From the NCBI RefSeq assembly GCF_023703795.1, contig NZ_CP098518.1, forward strand, positions 2,976,001 to 3,040,000: a stretch of 64,000 nt of DNA, in the 5' to 3' direction. The number at the start of each line of letters is the position of its first letter. Position 1 is the first letter of the stretch. The translations under genes and the position numbers were made by a program. Source of the DNA: Haloplanus sp. HW8-1 (lineage in GTDB: Archaea > Halobacteriota > Halobacteria > Halobacteriales > Haloferacaceae). Positions 1 through 8,578 of this stretch are shown piece after piece. The notes beneath the pieces were generated by a model. It was not told the origin of the DNA. It worked only from the letters and a program-made list of their open reading frames with translations, and did not search any database.

Positions 1-2116
1 CGTCTTCGGTTCGCAGGACGCTCACGCCGAAATCGACCGTGAGCGACGCCAGCGCCCCCCGGATGGCGTCCGGGTGGACGTTGCGCTCCTCGTAGAGTCC
101 CTCGCCTTCCAGCAGGACGACCGGGCGGGCGTAATGCCGCGAGAGGTCGCCCACCTGGTCGAAGAGGGAGCGGTCGCCGCCGGTGAGCGTATCGAGGAAG
201 TCCGCGACGGTCTTGCGCTCGACGGCCACGCGGTCCGAGACGACGTAGTCGCCGACCGCGAGTGTCTCCAGACGCGTCTCGACCCCCTCGCGGGTCGAGA
301 GGTCCCGCGCGATGGCCGAGTCGAGTTCCCGCTGGTCGACGACGACCTCCACGGCCTCGTCGTCGCCCTCGGCGGCCGCGACGACGCCCTCCGGCTCGTC
401 GTCGCCGGGTCGGTCGCCGCCCGCCTCGCCGTCGGCCCCACCATCGCCTTCGTCCGGCCCGAACGCGGCGAGCCCCGGCTGGGCCGCCGCGCCGCCGTCG
501 GCCTCCGCCGTCCCGTCCCCGTCGTCGAACGCGTCCAGCGCCGTCTGGTCGCCATCGAGTTCCTCGGCCATCTCGTCGGCGACCCCTTTCAACTTCGCGA
601 GTTCGTCCTCCATCTCCCGCTCGCGGCGCCGAGAGATCCAGAAGAAGGCCTCGTCGCGGGTGTCCTCGGCCATGAGGACGACCACTCGGCCCTCGTCCTG
701 GCGGCCGGTTCGCCCCTTCCGCTGGATCGACCGGATCGCAGTGGGAACGGGCTCGTAGAAGAGGACCAGATCGACCTCGGGCACGTCCAGACCCTCCTCG
801 GCGACCGAGGTGGAGACGAGCACCTCGAACTCGCCGGCCCGGAACGCATCGAGGGTTTCGCCTTGCTCTTTCTGGGTCATCCCGTCGGACCCGTCCTTGT
901 CGCCCTGGCCGACGAACCGTCGCACGTCGAAGCTCTCGGACAGGAAGTCGGTGAGCGCCTCGGCGGTGTCCCGTGATTCGGTGAAGACGATCACCCGCTC
1001 GCCGCCGCCGATGCCGAGCGTCCGGGCCAGCATCACCCGCGTCTGCCGGAACTTGGGGTGGAGGTCGTCGAAGGCCTCGGCCTTCCGCATCGCCTCCCGG
1101 ACCTTGGGCTCGGCGACCAGCCGCTGGCTCGCCTTCGAGGCGCCGGAGGCGCGCGCGGCGTTGCGCTGGCGCTCGAAGTAGCGCCGGAGCGACTCCACCG
1201 ACTGCGTCTCCGCGAGTTCGACGGCCCGCCGGAGCTTCATCACCTCGGCGTGGACGGACATCCCCTCGTACCCCTCGGACTGGTCGGCGTCGATCAACTC
1301 CTGTAGCTCGCCACGCATCCGGTTGAGGTCCCGCTGGGAGAGGTCCGGGCTCGTGGTGTTCGTGACGCCGAGTTCCTTCAGCGTCTCCAGTCGGTCGACG
1401 ATCACCTCGTTGATCGCGTCGCGAATCTCCAGCACTGCGTCGGGCAACGTCACCCGCTCCCACTCCACGTCGGTGTCGTGGGTGTACTCGTCGACGTCGG
1501 CGTCGTCCTCGGTCATCACCGCCACCTCGCGGAGGCCGAGGTTCTCACAGACCGTCATAATCGCCTCCTCGTCGCCGCCGGGCGAGGCACTCATCCCCGT
1601 CACCAACGGCGCCTCGGCGTCGGCGTGGTAGCGTTCGGCGATGTAGACGTAGGCGTAGTCGCCGGTCGCCCGGTGACACTCGTCGAAGGTGCAGTGGGTC
1701 ACGTCCGCAAGCGAGATGCGGCCGCCGATGAGGTCGTTCTCGACGACCTGCGGCGTCGCGATGACCACCCGGCTCTCCCCCCACAGGTCGGCCCGGTCCT
1801 CCGGGCGCACCTCCCCGGTGAAGACGGTGATCGCTTCGTCCGGGAGCGTGAGCGCGTCGCGGTAGAACGCCGCGTGCTGCTGGACCAGCGGCTTGGTCGG
1901 GGCGAGAAAGAGCGCGGTTCCCCCGACCTCGTGGAGTCGGTCGGCGGTCACGAGCAGGCTCACCGTCGTCTTGCCGAGCCCGGTCGGCAGACAGACCAGC
2001 GTGTGGTCCGCGGCGGCGGTGTCCGCGAGCCGTCGCTGGTACGCTCGCTGCTCGATGACCTCCGACGCGAGGAGGGGGTGCTCGACGTATTCGGCGTCGC
2101 CGTCGGTGGCCGCCAT
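1..2116 (-). CDS. hef: Hef-type helicase/nuclease (XPF family), 3' end outside window
   Basis: Archaeal Hef joins a superfamily 2 DNA helicase to an ERCC4/XPF nuclease and acts on stalled forks and branched DNA. About 705 residues are visible from the ATG at 2116. Seen: Walker A LPTGLGKTT at residues 43-51, a DECH box near residue 145, a helicase C domain with RKGRTGRQ, an acidic linker of about 80 residues, then the nuclease signature GDYVVSDRVAVERKTVADFL near 620-640 with the catalytic ERK and Asp. The C-terminal HhH region lies beyond base 1. No frameshift is visible. The fused helicase plus intact nuclease argues against a plain XPF or a plain helicase. Confidence 0.93.
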   Translation of the reverse strand, partial: MAATDGDAEYVEHPLLASEVIEQRAYQRRLADTAAADHTLVCLPTGLGKTTVSLLVTADRLHEVGGTALFLAPTKPLVQQHAAFYRDALTLPDEAITVFTGEVRPEDRADLWGESRVVIATPQVVENDLIGGRISLADVTHCTFDECHRATGDYAYVYIAERYHADAEAPLVTGMSASPGGDEEAIMTVCENLGLREVAVMTEDDADVDEYTHDTDVEWERVTLPDAVLEIRDAINEVIVDRLETLKELGVTNTTSPDLSQRDLNRMRGELQELIDADQSEGYEGMSVHAEVMKLRRAVELAETQSVESLRRYFERQRNAARASGASKASQRLVAEPKVREAMRKAEAFDDLHPKFRQTRVMLARTLGIGGGERVIVFTESRDTAEALTDFLSESFDVRRFVGQGDKDGSDGMTQKEQGETLDAFRAGEFEVLVSTSVAEEGLDVPEVDLVLFYEPVPTAIRSIQRKGRTGRQDEGRVVVLMAEDTRDEAFFWISRRREREMEDELAKLKGVADEMAEELDGDQTALDAFDDGDGTAEADGGAAAQPGLAAFGPDEGDGGADGEAGGDRPGDDEPEGVVAAAEGDDEAVEVVVDQRELDSAIARDLSTREGVETRLETLAVGDYVVSDRVAVERKTVADFLDTLTGGDRSLFDQVGDLSRHYARPVVLLEGEGLYEERNVHPDAIRGALASLTVDFGVSVLRTED

Positions 2117-2196
2117 CGTGTCGGCTTGGTCGTCACCGGGGTTAAGGGTTGGCGAAGCGCGGTGAAAGTGATATCGCGTCCCGCGACCGCTCGCAG

Positions 2197-2439
2197 TCAG
2201 ACGACTCGCTCGCCGTCGTCGTCGTACAGGCGGATGGCGTCGACCGGACAGGTTCGGGCGGCGAACTCCGCGTCGAGTTCCGCGTCGTCGGGCACCTCCC
2301 GGACGAACAGGTCCGCCTCCGTCTCCTCGGCGTCGACGAGGTCGGCCTTCCCCTCGTCGCGGTTCTCCTCGAACGCCGCCCACTCCTCGACGCACTGGAA
2401 CATCCCGATACAGGTGTCGCGGTCGAACTCGACGTGCAT
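2197..2439 (-). CDS. small single-cluster ferredoxin
   Basis: An 80-residue acidic protein with a ferredoxin-like cysteine pattern: CIGMFQC at residues 10-16 and a remote CPVDAI at 64-69. In the usual motif the fourth position of the first group is Cys or Asp. Here it is Met13, so only three Cys ligands are visible, which suggests a 3Fe-4S cluster or a non-protein fourth ligand. I chose the ATG at 2439 because a TATA-like CCTATG lies about 27 bases upstream; an in-frame ATG at 2466 would add nine basic residues. Likely a soluble electron carrier; its partner is not evident from the neighbours. Confidence 0.8.
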   Translation of the reverse strand: MHVEFDRDTCIGMFQCVEEWAAFEENRDEGKADLVDAEETEADLFVREVPDDAELDAEFAARTCPVDAIRLYDDDGERVV

Positions 2440-2494
2440 ACGACGCCGTAGACGGTTCGCGGGCATAGGTGTGGTGGGTCCGGCCGCCGATCGC

Positions 2495-3181
2495 TCAGTT
2501 GGTCGTCGACTTCGAATCGCCGCCGTTGGCCGGCGGTTCGACGCCCTCGACGACCTCCGCGACCGTGGTCTCCTTTTCGGTGTCGACGTGCCAGCGGTCG
2601 ACGCTGTCCTCGTAGGTGGTGAGACGGTCGCTCACCGCTTCCTTGAGTTCGTCGTCGTTGACGTTCACCTCGAAGATGAACTGGTCCTCGTCCCCACCGC
2701 GGGCCGTCTTCTGGACGTTCGCACTCACGAGTTCGTTGTCGAAGTAGTAGGGCGCAAGTTGGGTCATTACCTTGCGGTAGACGGTGTCCTCAACGGCGCG
2801 CAGCGCCTTTCGTCCCGCCGAGTCGGCGGCGCGTGCGACGTAGTTGATCGAGTCCTGCCAGTGTTCGACGGCGCTCTCGTTGTCCCCTTTTTCGGCGCGC
2901 TCGTAGGATTCGGAGAGCTTCTCGCCCGCCGTCCGGAGGTCCTCGTCCGGGTTCTTCCCGGCCTTCTCGCCTTCGCCCTCGCCGACGCTCGCCTGCTCGG
3001 CCGTCTTCTCGTTGACGTCCTCGCCGAGGCGTTCGTGGGACTTCGGACGCCACTCGTCCCACTCCTCGAACGCCTCGCCCTCGGCGCCGTTGTCGCGGAG
3101 CGCCCGCGTGATGCGCTCCCCGTGTTCGACGATATCGGCCCACGTTCCCCGGCATTTGAATCCGGACACGCTCTCTTCCAT
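2495..3181 (-). CDS. conserved haloarchaeal protein (DUF5828-like)
   Basis: 228 residues, acidic, with no signal peptide or membrane segment. The N-terminal half is charged and low in hydrophobicity. The middle (about 95-140) looks helical with regularly spaced Ala, Tyr and Trp. The C-terminal part has a beta-rich stretch (QFIFEVNVNDDE) and ends in a disordered tail. I associate it with a haloarchaeal domain of unknown function (DUF5828) from memory, not from a search. A TATA-like TTTTGTACG lies about 27 bases before the ATG, so it probably has its own promoter. No function is proposed. Confidence 0.75.
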   Translation of the reverse strand: MEESVSGFKCRGTWADIVEHGERITRALRDNGAEGEAFEEWDEWRPKSHERLGEDVNEKTAEQASVGEGEGEKAGKNPDEDLRTAGEKLSESYERAEKGDNESAVEHWQDSINYVARAADSAGRKALRAVEDTVYRKVMTQLAPYYFDNELVSANVQKTARGGDEDQFIFEVNVNDDELKEAVSDRLTTYEDSVDRWHVDTEKETTVAEVVEGVEPPANGGDSKSTTN

Positions 3182-3226
3182 CGCTTGTCAGGCCCACATG
3201 GTGTGGTCGTACAAAACCGTTCCGTG

Positions 3227-3445
3227 CTACCGCCCGTAGGTCAGACGGGTCGCGAACGCGTCGAGACGGCGTTTCACCCGTCCAAGCCACGCGGCCGGGG
3301 AGACGGCACGGAGTTGGCGTTCGTCGACCTCGATGCGGGCGTCGCCGAACGGGTCCCGTCCGTCCCCGCCGCCGTCCTCCGACGCCACGCTCACGACCGA
3401 ACTCATGGCACAACGGCCACAGGCCTCGGTGTCTTTGCCACCCAT
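3227..3445 (-). CDS. small CxxC protein, unknown function
   Basis: 72 residues. A CGRC pair lies at residues 9-12, followed by a Gly/Asp-rich linker and a basic amphipathic C-terminal helix (WLGRVKRRLDAFATRLTYGR). A single CxxC is not a full zinc site, so metal binding would need a partner or a dimer. The start was chosen at the ATG at 3445 because TTTAATCC sits about 30 bases upstream; the longer open frame above it is antisense to the cupin gene. The promoter region is shared with the divergent cupin gene. Confidence 0.55.
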   Translation of the reverse strand: MGGKDTEACGRCAMSSVVSVASEDGGGDGRDPFGDARIEVDERQLRAVSPAAWLGRVKRRLDAFATRLTYGR

Positions 3446-3532
3446 CGTGCCCCACAGTACGGCCACGATCGGATTAAACCTTGTCGTGCGGGCGACGACG
3501 GGCTTTTGCCCCCGCCGCGACAGTACCCGCTC

Positions 3533-3904
3533 ATGGGCTACCACGTCGTCGATTCCGACGAAGTCGACCCGGACCCCGACCGCCCCTGTACGCGCCGGTC
3601 GCTGTCCGATCCTGCCGGCCTCACGCGGATGGCGATCAACCGCTACACCGCCGACCCGGGTGAGGAACTCCCGCTGGCCTACCACTATCACGACGAGCAA
3701 GAGGAAGCCTTCTACGTTCTCTCGGGAACGCTCCACGTCGACACGCCCGAGGGAACGCTGGAAGCGGGACCGAACGCCCTGGTCACGATCGACCCGGGCA
3801 GCCCGCAGTTCGCGTACAACCCGGAGGATGCCGACGAGACGGTCGACGTCGTGGCCGTCGGCGCGCCGCCGGTCGACGGCGACGTCCACGCGTACGAGCC
3901 GTGA
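3533..3904 (+). CDS. cupin domain protein
   Basis: 123 residues forming one small cupin barrel. The first cupin motif is visible as YHYHDEQEEAFYVLSGTLHV (two His and Glu metal ligands); the second is degenerate (GSPQFAYNPED), with Gln/Phe in place of the usual His. It could bind a metal incompletely, or act as a sensor or isomerase; the substrate cannot be read from the sequence. CTTTTGCC lies about 27 bases before the ATG. Its stop overlaps the GTG of the next gene (GTGA), which implies translational coupling. Confidence 0.85.
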   Translation: MGYHVVDSDEVDPDPDRPCTRRSLSDPAGLTRMAINRYTADPGEELPLAYHYHDEQEEAFYVLSGTLHVDTPEGTLEAGPNALVTIDPGSPQFAYNPEDADETVDVVAVGAPPVDGDVHAYEP

Positions 3905-4545
3905 GCGACGACGACGCCGGCGTCCGAACCGGGACCGACGCCGACGCCAGCGGGACGGAGTCTCCCGACCCCACCGTCCCGGAGGACGTCCCCGAGTGGG
4001 ACGACGAGTACGTCGACCGGGTGAGCGACCGCCTGATGTTCAACTACGACCTCGAACGCGACTACCGTGTCGACGGCGAGGCGTTCGACCTCTACGGCCG
4101 CCTCGAAATCCACACCCAGAAGAAGTTCTTCCACCCCGCGATCACGTACGGCCACCACGCCTCCTTCGAACACCTGTTTCTCCGGCGGGCCGAGAGCGTC
4201 CGGGTGGCGGATCTGGAGCGGTTCGTCGCCCTCGCCGACGACCTCGCCGACCGCTGGATCGAGGCCGACGAGGAACATTACGCCACGGAGTTCACCTTCG
4301 TCGTCGCCGTCCCGGAGATCACCGACGACGTCCGCGAGTTCGTCGGCTCTTTCTCCGGACGGGAGATGCTGAAGTACGGCTACAACGGCTACTACGAGGC
4401 CCACCTCGCCGTCGTCGCCCCCGAGGCCGAGACGGTCGTGACGAGTCGGCGCGCCGACGTGGCCGACGCGCTCACCGTCTGGGAGCCGATCGAATCCTCC
4501 CGTCCGGGACCGATCGAACGCCTCAAGCGACGACTCCTGGGCTGA
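3901..4545 (+). CDS. conserved haloarchaeal protein coupled to the cupin gene
   Basis: 214 residues from a GTG that overlaps the cupin stop by four bases. The first 30 residues are acidic and disordered. The rest is a compact mixed domain with conserved-looking motifs (KKFFHPAITYGHHASFEHLF and MLKYGYNGYYEAHLAVV) and no membrane segment or signal. I do not recognise a named family. The His/Tyr-rich core and the tight coupling to the cupin suggest a shared pathway, but this is inference. It ends in a basic tail. Confidence 0.75.
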   Translation: MSDDDAGVRTGTDADASGTESPDPTVPEDVPEWDDEYVDRVSDRLMFNYDLERDYRVDGEAFDLYGRLEIHTQKKFFHPAITYGHHASFEHLFLRRAESVRVADLERFVALADDLADRWIEADEEHYATEFTFVVAVPEITDDVREFVGSFSGREMLKYGYNGYYEAHLAVVAPEAETVVTSRRADVADALTVWEPIESSRPGPIERLKRRLLG

Positions 4546-4620
4546 GTCGTCCCACGCTCGTCCGCGTTCCGCGCACGACCGACCGACGCCTAAACCCCAC
4601 GCGGGCGTACGGCACAGCCC

Positions 4621-5274
4621 GTGTACCGCACTGTTGTGCTCGTCGTCCTGGTCGCCGTCGCCGGCTGTGCCGGGGCGGGCGACGGCGCCGGGACGCCAAC
4701 CGAGACGCCGCCGATCCGGGCGACCGCCGCGCCGGCGACGCTCGCGCCCGCCGTCGCCGAGGCGACCGGATACGCCCGGCGACGCGCCGACGCGCCACCT
4801 CTGAATACGACGGTCACCGCCCGCATCGAGGGGGACGTGACGCTCCAGACCACCCGGAGGGTGCGGGCGAGGACCGCCCGTCGGGTGTACGTTCGGGAGA
4901 CGTCCGCCGGGCCGGCGGTCGTCGGACTCTACGCCGTTCCGGCGGTGAACCCCTTCGAGAACGCGGATCTGCGGAAGAACCCGGCCGCTGGTCTGTCGCC
5001 ACCGACGCTCGCGATCCGTGCCCAGACCGTCTACGCCGACGTGCGCGACGTGTCGCAGTCGGGCGAACGGTCGGTGGCGATGCTCGGTAACGGGACGACG
5101 CTGACAACGTACCGTGCGACGGCGACCGACGACGGGGGGTCGCGGGCGGTCGCCGTCGCCGTCGCGACGGTCGCTCACGGCGGCGACTACGTCACCATCG
5201 TCGTCGTGACGCCGGCGGGACGGACGGCACCGCTCGATCGGCTGTTCGGAGCGGTCCGCCATCGAAAAGGGTGA
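4621..5274 (+). CDS. haloarchaeal lipoprotein (DUF6517-like)
   Basis: 217 residues starting at GTG. The N-terminus is a short signal with a lipobox (VAGC at residues 13-16), then a Gly/Thr/Pro-rich linker, then an extracellular beta-rich domain. Probably lipid-anchored on the outer face of the membrane. The layout matches haloarchaeal DUF6517 lipoproteins as I remember them; the function is unknown. The gene follows a 75-base gap containing a CCTAAACC element about 27 bases upstream, so it seems to have its own leaderless promoter. The codon for Met1 is non-ATG, but the lipobox fixes the frame and start region. Confidence 0.75.
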   Translation: MYRTVVLVVLVAVAGCAGAGDGAGTPTETPPIRATAAPATLAPAVAEATGYARRRADAPPLNTTVTARIEGDVTLQTTRRVRARTARRVYVRETSAGPAVVGLYAVPAVNPFENADLRKNPAAGLSPPTLAIRAQTVYADVRDVSQSGERSVAMLGNGTTLTTYRATATDDGGSRAVAVAVATVAHGGDYVTIVVVTPAGRTAPLDRLFGAVRHRKG

Positions 5275-5286
5275 GCGGCGTCGGCG

Positions 5287-7107
5287 TCAGTCGTCGTCGC
5301 TCGGTTCGCCGCCGTCGGCGACCGCCGCGCCGGTCCCTCGGGCGTTCCGGATGTTGTTGATGCCCATGTAGGCCAGCGAGAGTGCCAGCCAGACCAGCAC
5401 CAGTGCGATCACGATCTGAATGCCGGCGGAGGCCATCTCGATGGTCGTCCCTCCGCCCGCCCAGTTACCCTGGATGAACTTCTGATACAGGTTCTGATAC
5501 AGCGCGAGATACAGCAGGGCGGTGGTCGTGATGACCAGCATGAACGCCATCGGCGCGCCGGTGGAGATGAGCTGCTTCTGGTCGTCCCAGTTGGCGAGCC
5601 AGACGGTCGCGACCAGCAGCGCGAGCGCCGCGAGCGTCTGGTTCGCGCCGCCGAAGAGCGGCCAGAGATCCGCCCACCGGCCGGAGGCGACGAGGATGTA
5701 CGCCGGAATCACCTGCAGGCTGGCGTTGACATAGCGGTTGGCCGCCACTTCCTGTACCTGCGTCTCCGGCGTCCCGACGAGTTCTTCGAGCATGTAGCGG
5801 CCGAGTCGAACCGCCGTGTCGGTGCTGGTGAGCAGGAAGCTCACGAGGACGAGCCCCATGAACGGCGCCGCGAGGGACTCCGGAATGCCGAACCCGATGT
5901 TGAGGATCAGGCCGCCGCCCGTGGCGAAGTTCGGGAGCGCGAGACCGATGCCGCCGCCCGTCGGCACCTCGGCGTACACCGCCACGGTGACGATGGCGAC
6001 GGTAGCGAGCAGTCCCTCGCCGAGCATCCCTCCGTAGCCGATGGTCCGGGCGTCCGTCTCCTTGTCCAACTGCTTGGCCGTCGTCCCGGAGGAGACCAGC
6101 GAGTGGAATCCACTGATCGTCCCACAGGCGATGGTGACGAAGAGCAAGGGGAACAGCGGCAAGGTCGTTTCGACGAGCGCGCCGCCCCAGAAGCCGGCGT
6201 ACGCGGGGACGTTGACGGTGAGCTGCTGGCCCGCGCCGGTGAGCGTCCCGACGATCACGGCCAAGAGCGTCCCGCCCACGCCGGCGTACAGCAGGCTCGA
6301 CGTGAGGAAGTCACGCGGTTGGAGCAACACCCAGACCGGCAGGACGCTGGCGACGAAGCCGTAGACGAGGATCACCGGAATCCACGTCGCGATGTTGACG
6401 CTACCCAGCACCGGCGGTAGCGGACTCCCCGACAGCAACACGATGGTCCCCGCGGGGTAGTCGCCCGGTACCAGCGCGAGGGGGTACTGCACGCCGACCC
6501 ACACGCCGGCGAAGACGGCGGCGACGAACGCCACCGTCCCCGGCAGGAACGGCAAGTCGAGCTGGTAGAGATACACCCCGAACACCAACGCCAGGGCGAT
6601 GTACACCAGCGACGCCGTCGCGGCCTGTGGGTAGGCGTTGAACACCAGCGCGATCACGAGACCGAACACCGCCACCACGAGGATGATCGTCAGGAACGCG
6701 AACCACAGGATCATGTCCTTGCCGCGCTCGCCGACGTACTCCCCGATGATGTAGCCGATCGACTTCCCCTCGTGGCGCATGCTGGCCGTCAGCGCCATGA
6801 AGTCGTGAACCGACCCGAACAGTGGGTTGCCGATGGCGACCCAGAGGAACGCCGGGACCCAGCCCCAGACCACCGTCGCGGTGATCGGGCCGACGATGGG
6901 TGCTCCACCCGCGATGCTCGAATAGTGATGCCCCAGCAGCACCGGTTTCTTCGACGGGACGTACTCCTGTCCGTCCCGATACTTGTGTGCCGGCGTCTCA
7001 CGCTCGTCGTCCAGGTCGACGAACTGCGAGAGGTATCGCGAGTACCCCAGATACGCCACCGTGAACGATACCAGCGTGAGCACCACCAGTGTGATAGCCT
7101 GTACCAT
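5287..7107 (-). CDS. cstA: CstA family carbon starvation transporter
   Basis: 606 residues with about 16 hydrophobic segments. CstA proteins are inner-membrane carriers linked to peptide or pyruvate uptake during carbon limitation. Family features visible: N-terminal helix and YLGYSRYLSQ, the block GHHYSSIAGGAPIVGP, HDFMALTASMRHEGKSIG, and GFHSLVSSGTTAKQL. The acidic C-terminal tail lies in the cytoplasm. Upstream are a strongly AT-rich promoter and inverted repeats (see regulatory entry), which suggests regulated expression. The substrate is not readable; pyruvate or peptides are the family possibilities. Confidence 0.93.
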   Translation of the reverse strand: MVQAITLVVLTLVSFTVAYLGYSRYLSQFVDLDDERETPAHKYRDGQEYVPSKKPVLLGHHYSSIAGGAPIVGPITATVVWGWVPAFLWVAIGNPLFGSVHDFMALTASMRHEGKSIGYIIGEYVGERGKDMILWFAFLTIILVVAVFGLVIALVFNAYPQAATASLVYIALALVFGVYLYQLDLPFLPGTVAFVAAVFAGVWVGVQYPLALVPGDYPAGTIVLLSGSPLPPVLGSVNIATWIPVILVYGFVASVLPVWVLLQPRDFLTSSLLYAGVGGTLLAVIVGTLTGAGQQLTVNVPAYAGFWGGALVETTLPLFPLLFVTIACGTISGFHSLVSSGTTAKQLDKETDARTIGYGGMLGEGLLATVAIVTVAVYAEVPTGGGIGLALPNFATGGGLILNIGFGIPESLAAPFMGLVLVSFLLTSTDTAVRLGRYMLEELVGTPETQVQEVAANRYVNASLQVIPAYILVASGRWADLWPLFGGANQTLAALALLVATVWLANWDDQKQLISTGAPMAFMLVITTTALLYLALYQNLYQKFIQGNWAGGGTTIEMASAGIQIVIALVLVWLALSLAYMGINNIRNARGTGAAVADGGEPSDDD

Positions 7108-7120
7108 GTGTGTGACCCAG

Positions 7121-7183
7121 CCTAATTTCAGGAAAAAATATTATTTAAACCTTGGGCATTTGCCCACGAAAGTTGCAATTTCG
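7121..7183 (-). promoter_or_regulatory. cstA promoter with two inverted repeats
   Basis: On the minus strand TTTAAATAATATTTTTTCC forms a strong TATA region about 30-40 bases before the cstA ATG. Immediately upstream lie TGGGCA-TT-TGCCCA (7153-7166, perfect arms) and CGAAA...TTTCG around TTGCAA (7167-7183). Position just upstream of the TATA suits an operator. The first repeat could instead end arsA transcription, whose stop is at 7233. Confidence 0.55.
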
Positions 7184-7232
7184 ACTGACTCGCTGGCGCG
7201 TACCGTCGGTCGTCGGCAGGCGCGGCGCCGTC

Positions 7233-8183
7233 TCACACCCCCACGTCGAGTTCGTCGGCAACCTCGGCGAGCAGCGACCCCTTCACCTCGCGGACGCGGG
7301 TTTCCACCTCCGCGACCACCGGCGGATCGAACGTCTCGCGGAGTTCCTCGAGGCGTTCACGCTCCGTCGCCACGCGGTCCCGAAGGTATCGTGCGCCGCG
7401 GCCGTTCTCGTCGTCGTCCGGTTCCGGCGTCAGTTTGTTCACTGCCAGCCCCCGAACCGTGAGGCCGTGGTCGGTGAGGCTGTCGACGGTCCGTCGACTC
7501 TCCTTGATCGACAGTTCGTCGGGGTTGACGACCAGAAAGAAGGCTGCCTCGTCGCGGAGGGTGCGTTTCGCGAACTCGAAGGTTTCCTTGCGCTCCTGGA
7601 GGCGGGCGATGATCGGGTCGCCGTCCATCATGCGTCGGGGCTCCTGATTGCCGATGGCCGCGCGTTCGTACAGTTTGACGCTTTTCTTTCGCTTGTGGAG
7701 CAGGCGATCGATCCACCCCTCCAGAAACTCCGGCAGCGAGAGGAGCCGAAGCGTTCCGCCCGTGGGCGACGTATCGAAGACGATCCGGTCGTATGGGTCG
7801 GCGTCGCGCATCACGTCGACGAAGCGATCGAACAACGCCGCCTCGTAGGCGCCCGGCGTCTGGTGGGCCATCTCGATCTGGCGGTCGATCTCGTTGACCA
7901 TCGCCGGGCTGACCTGGTCGCCCAGCGCCCGCTTCGTCTCCATCAGGTGTCGCTGGACTTCCTCGTCGGGATCGATCTCCATGACCGACAGCCCCTCGAT
8001 CCCCTCGACAGGTTGCGGCTCGTCGTCGAACGCTTGGTCGAACACGTCGGCGGTGCTGTGGGCGGGATCCGTCGAGACGACCAGCGTCTCCAGGCCCGCC
8101 CGGGCACACTTCCGTCCGTAGGCACTCGACATCGTGGTCTTGCCGACGCCGCCCTTGCCGCCGAAAAAGACGAACCGCTCCAT
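7233..8183 (-). CDS. ArsA/Get3-family ATPase
   Basis: 316 residues. The deviant Walker A is FGGKGGVGKTTMSS at residues 7-20; switch motifs DPAHST and DTSPTGGTLRLL follow. Family members are arsenite-pump ATPases or Get3/TRC40-like targeting factors for tail-anchored membrane proteins. No arsenite-binding Cys triad and no Get3 CxxC zinc motif are visible, and there is no arsB-like gene nearby, so neither role is proven. The long open frame upstream of Met1 is antisense to other genes; the ATG at 8183 shares its A with the TGA of the preceding small gene, showing tight coupling. Confidence 0.88.
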   Translation of the reverse strand: MERFVFFGGKGGVGKTTMSSAYGRKCARAGLETLVVSTDPAHSTADVFDQAFDDEPQPVEGIEGLSVMEIDPDEEVQRHLMETKRALGDQVSPAMVNEIDRQIEMAHQTPGAYEAALFDRFVDVMRDADPYDRIVFDTSPTGGTLRLLSLPEFLEGWIDRLLHKRKKSVKLYERAAIGNQEPRRMMDGDPIIARLQERKETFEFAKRTLRDEAAFFLVVNPDELSIKESRRTVDSLTDHGLTVRGLAVNKLTPEPDDDENGRGARYLRDRVATERERLEELRETFDPPVVAEVETRVREVKGSLLAEVADELDVGV

Positions 8184-8479
8184 CAGAAGTGGTACTGCTC
8201 GCCTTTGCGTTCGAGCAGCGATCCCCGGTTCCACATCCGGCGCTCCCACGCCTCGAACTCGTCTTCGAGATACGGAAGGAGTTCGGCCGTGTAGTACGAC
8301 ACGGGACTCGGGATGCCGAAGGCCTCGGGGAAACACGCGAGCATGAACGTGTCCTCCTGGTCCTCGGCTTCGTGTTCGATCTTCTCGTAGGCCGGGTGAC
8401 TCACCATGCCGTGATACAGTCCCCGGAGCCACTCCTCGGCCACCCGCCGGAAGTGGGCGATCCGTTCCGCGAGATTCAT
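8183..8479 (-). CDS. small conserved protein coupled to the ArsA ATPase
   Basis: 98 residues, predicted mostly helical, acidic, rich in aromatic residues (FMLACFPEAFGIPSPVSYYT and a Trp-containing C-terminal helix). No membrane segment. It lies directly before the ArsA-type ATPase and overlaps it by one base (TGATG), so the two are translated together. A partner or regulator of the ATPase is the simplest inference. I do not recognise a named family. The start ATG at 8479 has ACGTTTTTC about 30 bases upstream. Confidence 0.7.
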   Translation of the reverse strand: MNLAERIAHFRRVAEEWLRGLYHGMVSHPAYEKIEHEAEDQEDTFMLACFPEAFGIPSPVSYYTAELLPYLEDEFEAWERRMWNRGSLLERKGEQYHF

Positions 8480-8578
8480 GCCTTCGACTCCCGTCGGCGC
8501 GGAGAAAAACGTATCGTCGGTCGTCCGGCGCGGCCGCACGTCCGCGGGGTTAAGAGGCCGCCCCACCCACGGTTTCCC

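Noticed and set aside
1478-3904. An 808-codon plus-strand frame
   Set aside because: Only its last 123 codons are a real cupin gene; the rest is antisense to hef and the 2.2-3.4 kb genes, an effect of high GC.
7233-8183. Arsenic resistance operon
   Set aside because: Only an ArsA-type ATPase; no arsB, arsR or arsC nearby and no arsenite-binding Cys triad.
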